Assembly: GCA_963665525.1 (NCBI GenBank)
Contig: OY762280.1
Span: forward strand, 1,240,001 to 1,304,000
Length of the DNA stretch: 64,000 bases
Source of the DNA: UBA12077 sp963665525
GTDB taxonomy: Bacteria > Bacteroidota > Bacteroidia > Bacteroidales > UBA12077
Reading direction: 5' to 3'
The translations under genes and the position numbers were made by a program. Positions 63,227 through 64,000 of this stretch are shown here, piece by piece. The notes below the pieces were generated by a model. It was not told where the DNA came from. It was given only the letters and a program-made list of their open reading frames with translations, and searched no databases. How positions within the stretch are numbered: the stretch's first letter is position 1; every line of letters starts with the position of its first letter.

Positions 63227-63352
63227 TGAGATTTAAATCGTGTACTTAAAGTGAACTAAATTTTAAAGTGACTAGAATACTTTTTCTTATGAAGAATGAA
63301 TTATAAATTGGGGCACTTTAGGCATTTTATGTATTATAAACTTGTAAAAAAA

Positions 63353-64000
63353 ATGAATTTCAGAAAAGGAGATAAGGTAAAATTCTTAAATGATGTAGGT
63401 CAGGGGGAAATTATTCGATTTCAGGATAAAAATATTGCCATTGTTTTAAACGAGGATGGTTTCGAAGTTCCTGTTTTGATGAGTGAACTTCTAAAAATTG
63501 AAGGTAGTTATGTTTTTAATGATCAAGATGAGAGTAACGAAAATATAAGTTCGGTATCAACAGTACAAAGACCAGATATAATTGAAGAAGACGATGATTT
63601 AGAAGAAGATGGTTTAAATACAGATCAAAAAGCGAATGTGTTTTTTGCATTAGTGCCTAAAAATCAAAACGATATTGTTAATTCAGATTTGAATGTATAT
63701 TTAATCAACGATAGTAATTTTAGAGTGCTTTATTCTATATCAAAAGCAGAAAACGAATTTCAATCCTTATTTGCTTATGGTAACCTGGAAGATAATACCA
63801 AAGTATTTTTAGATACTATTAAAAGAGATGAATTAAACGATTTTGAGGAAATTAATTTTCAACTTTTATTTTTTAGAAAAGGAAATTATTATCTCTTAGA
63901 TCCTATAAATCAAACTTGGAATGTTAAACCATCCAGATTTTTTAAGTTCCATACTTTCAGTGAAAATGATTTTTTTCACGAGAAAGCTTTTATATATGAG
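63353..64000 (+). CDS. DUF2027 protein, 5' part (runs off the window)
   Basis: The frame is open from the ATG at 63353 to the last base, 216 codons. The N-terminus MNFRKGDKVKFLNDVGQG is a KOW/SH3-like strand set, and an acidic linker follows (IEEDDDLEEDG). From about residue 95 comes the DUF2027 beta-sandwich (NVFFALVPKNQ, NVYLINDSNFRVLYS, FQLLFFRKGNYYL). In full-length family members a C-terminal Smr domain follows, so the missing part probably holds it. The function is unknown; a nucleic-acid role is suspected from the Smr link (inference). Confidence 0.85.
   Translation, partial: MNFRKGDKVKFLNDVGQGEIIRFQDKNIAIVLNEDGFEVPVLMSELLKIEGSYVFNDQDESNENISSVSTVQRPDIIEEDDDLEEDGLNTDQKANVFFALVPKNQNDIVNSDLNVYLINDSNFRVLYSISKAENEFQSLFAYGNLEDNTKVFLDTIKRDELNDFEEINFQLLFFRKGNYYLLDPINQTWNVKPSRFFKFHTFSENDFFHEKAFIYE

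Noticed and set aside
1..64000. tRNA, rRNA, 4.5S RNA, prophage or integrative-element genes
   Set aside because: All gaps were read by eye and none showed a cloverleaf with CCA-adjacent stem, rRNA motif, integrase or phage gene; a covariance search could still find a small RNA.

Overview
The window is 64 kb of chromosome from a low-GC bacterium of the phylum Bacteroidota, probably an anaerobic or facultative marine Bacteroidales/Marinilabiliales-type organism (inference). The signs are: DUF4465, DUF2027, DUF6913-like and LVIVD proteins, TonB-plug-like modules, an ECF sigma operon, Bacteroidota-style promoters (TTTG, about 19-20 bp, TAnnTTTG) and two acyl-phosphate/kinase pairs for acetate and butyrate. 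Nearly all the content is core or conserved accessory genes. I found no tRNA, rRNA, prophage or CRISPR array.

Layout. 1-2627: 3' part of secA, then a terminator and a paired-hairpin repeat. 2843-8393 (minus): ligA, a DUF6913-like gene, dapA, an LpoB-like lipoprotein and its TPR-lipoprotein partner. 8496-10026: a putative outer-membrane barrel protein and a DUF4465 lipoprotein. 10076-12538 (minus): a large hybrid sensor kinase. 12729-16194: a siderophore/cobalamin-type ABC importer (binding lipoprotein, permease, ATPase, small membrane protein). 16228-19335: a TlpA-like thiol-disulfide protein, a glycosyltransferase, and a small secreted protein with a repeated Trp-Met motif. 19545-23700: argS, ffh, folD. 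23843-25321: an ECF sigma factor, a putative anti-sigma factor, and a periplasmic protein made of two TonB-plug-like repeats. 25417-26572: a RAYT-type HUH transposase gene between two copies of a roughly 265-bp, four-palindrome cassette. 26660-31758: LVIVD propeller protein, outer-membrane protein, a MITE-like repeat and a GH84-like lipoprotein. 31832-39501: TPR protein, DUF368 lipid-carrier transporter, aroE, pta-ackA and ptb-buk. 39548-42309: SDR enzyme, small outer-membrane protein, stand-alone receiver domain, sucD. 42430-52768: a YdiJ-like FAD/Fe-S oxidoreductase, an FtsX-type permease, a short MutS-like ATPase flanked by a repeat, a GreA/B-like protein, a C69 dipeptidase and threonine aldolase. 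52780-63189: a sensor kinase, a PurF-like protein lacking the usual Cys2, a secreted MEMO-family protein, a luciferase-like oxidoreductase, a KamA-like radical SAM enzyme behind a structured leader, a STAS-like protein, YgiQ and QueA. The window ends inside a DUF2027 gene.

Functionally, pta-ackA with ptb-buk indicates substrate-level ATP formation from acetyl-CoA and butyryl- or branched acyl-CoA. The ABC genes and the sigma/anti-sigma/plug operon point to envelope transport and envelope signalling. The strongest leads for new biology are the RAYT cassette pair, whose hairpins show compensatory changes, the mutually exclusive stems upstream of the KamA-like gene (whose lysine-binding aspartates are absent), and the tandem plug-repeat protein of the sigma operon.
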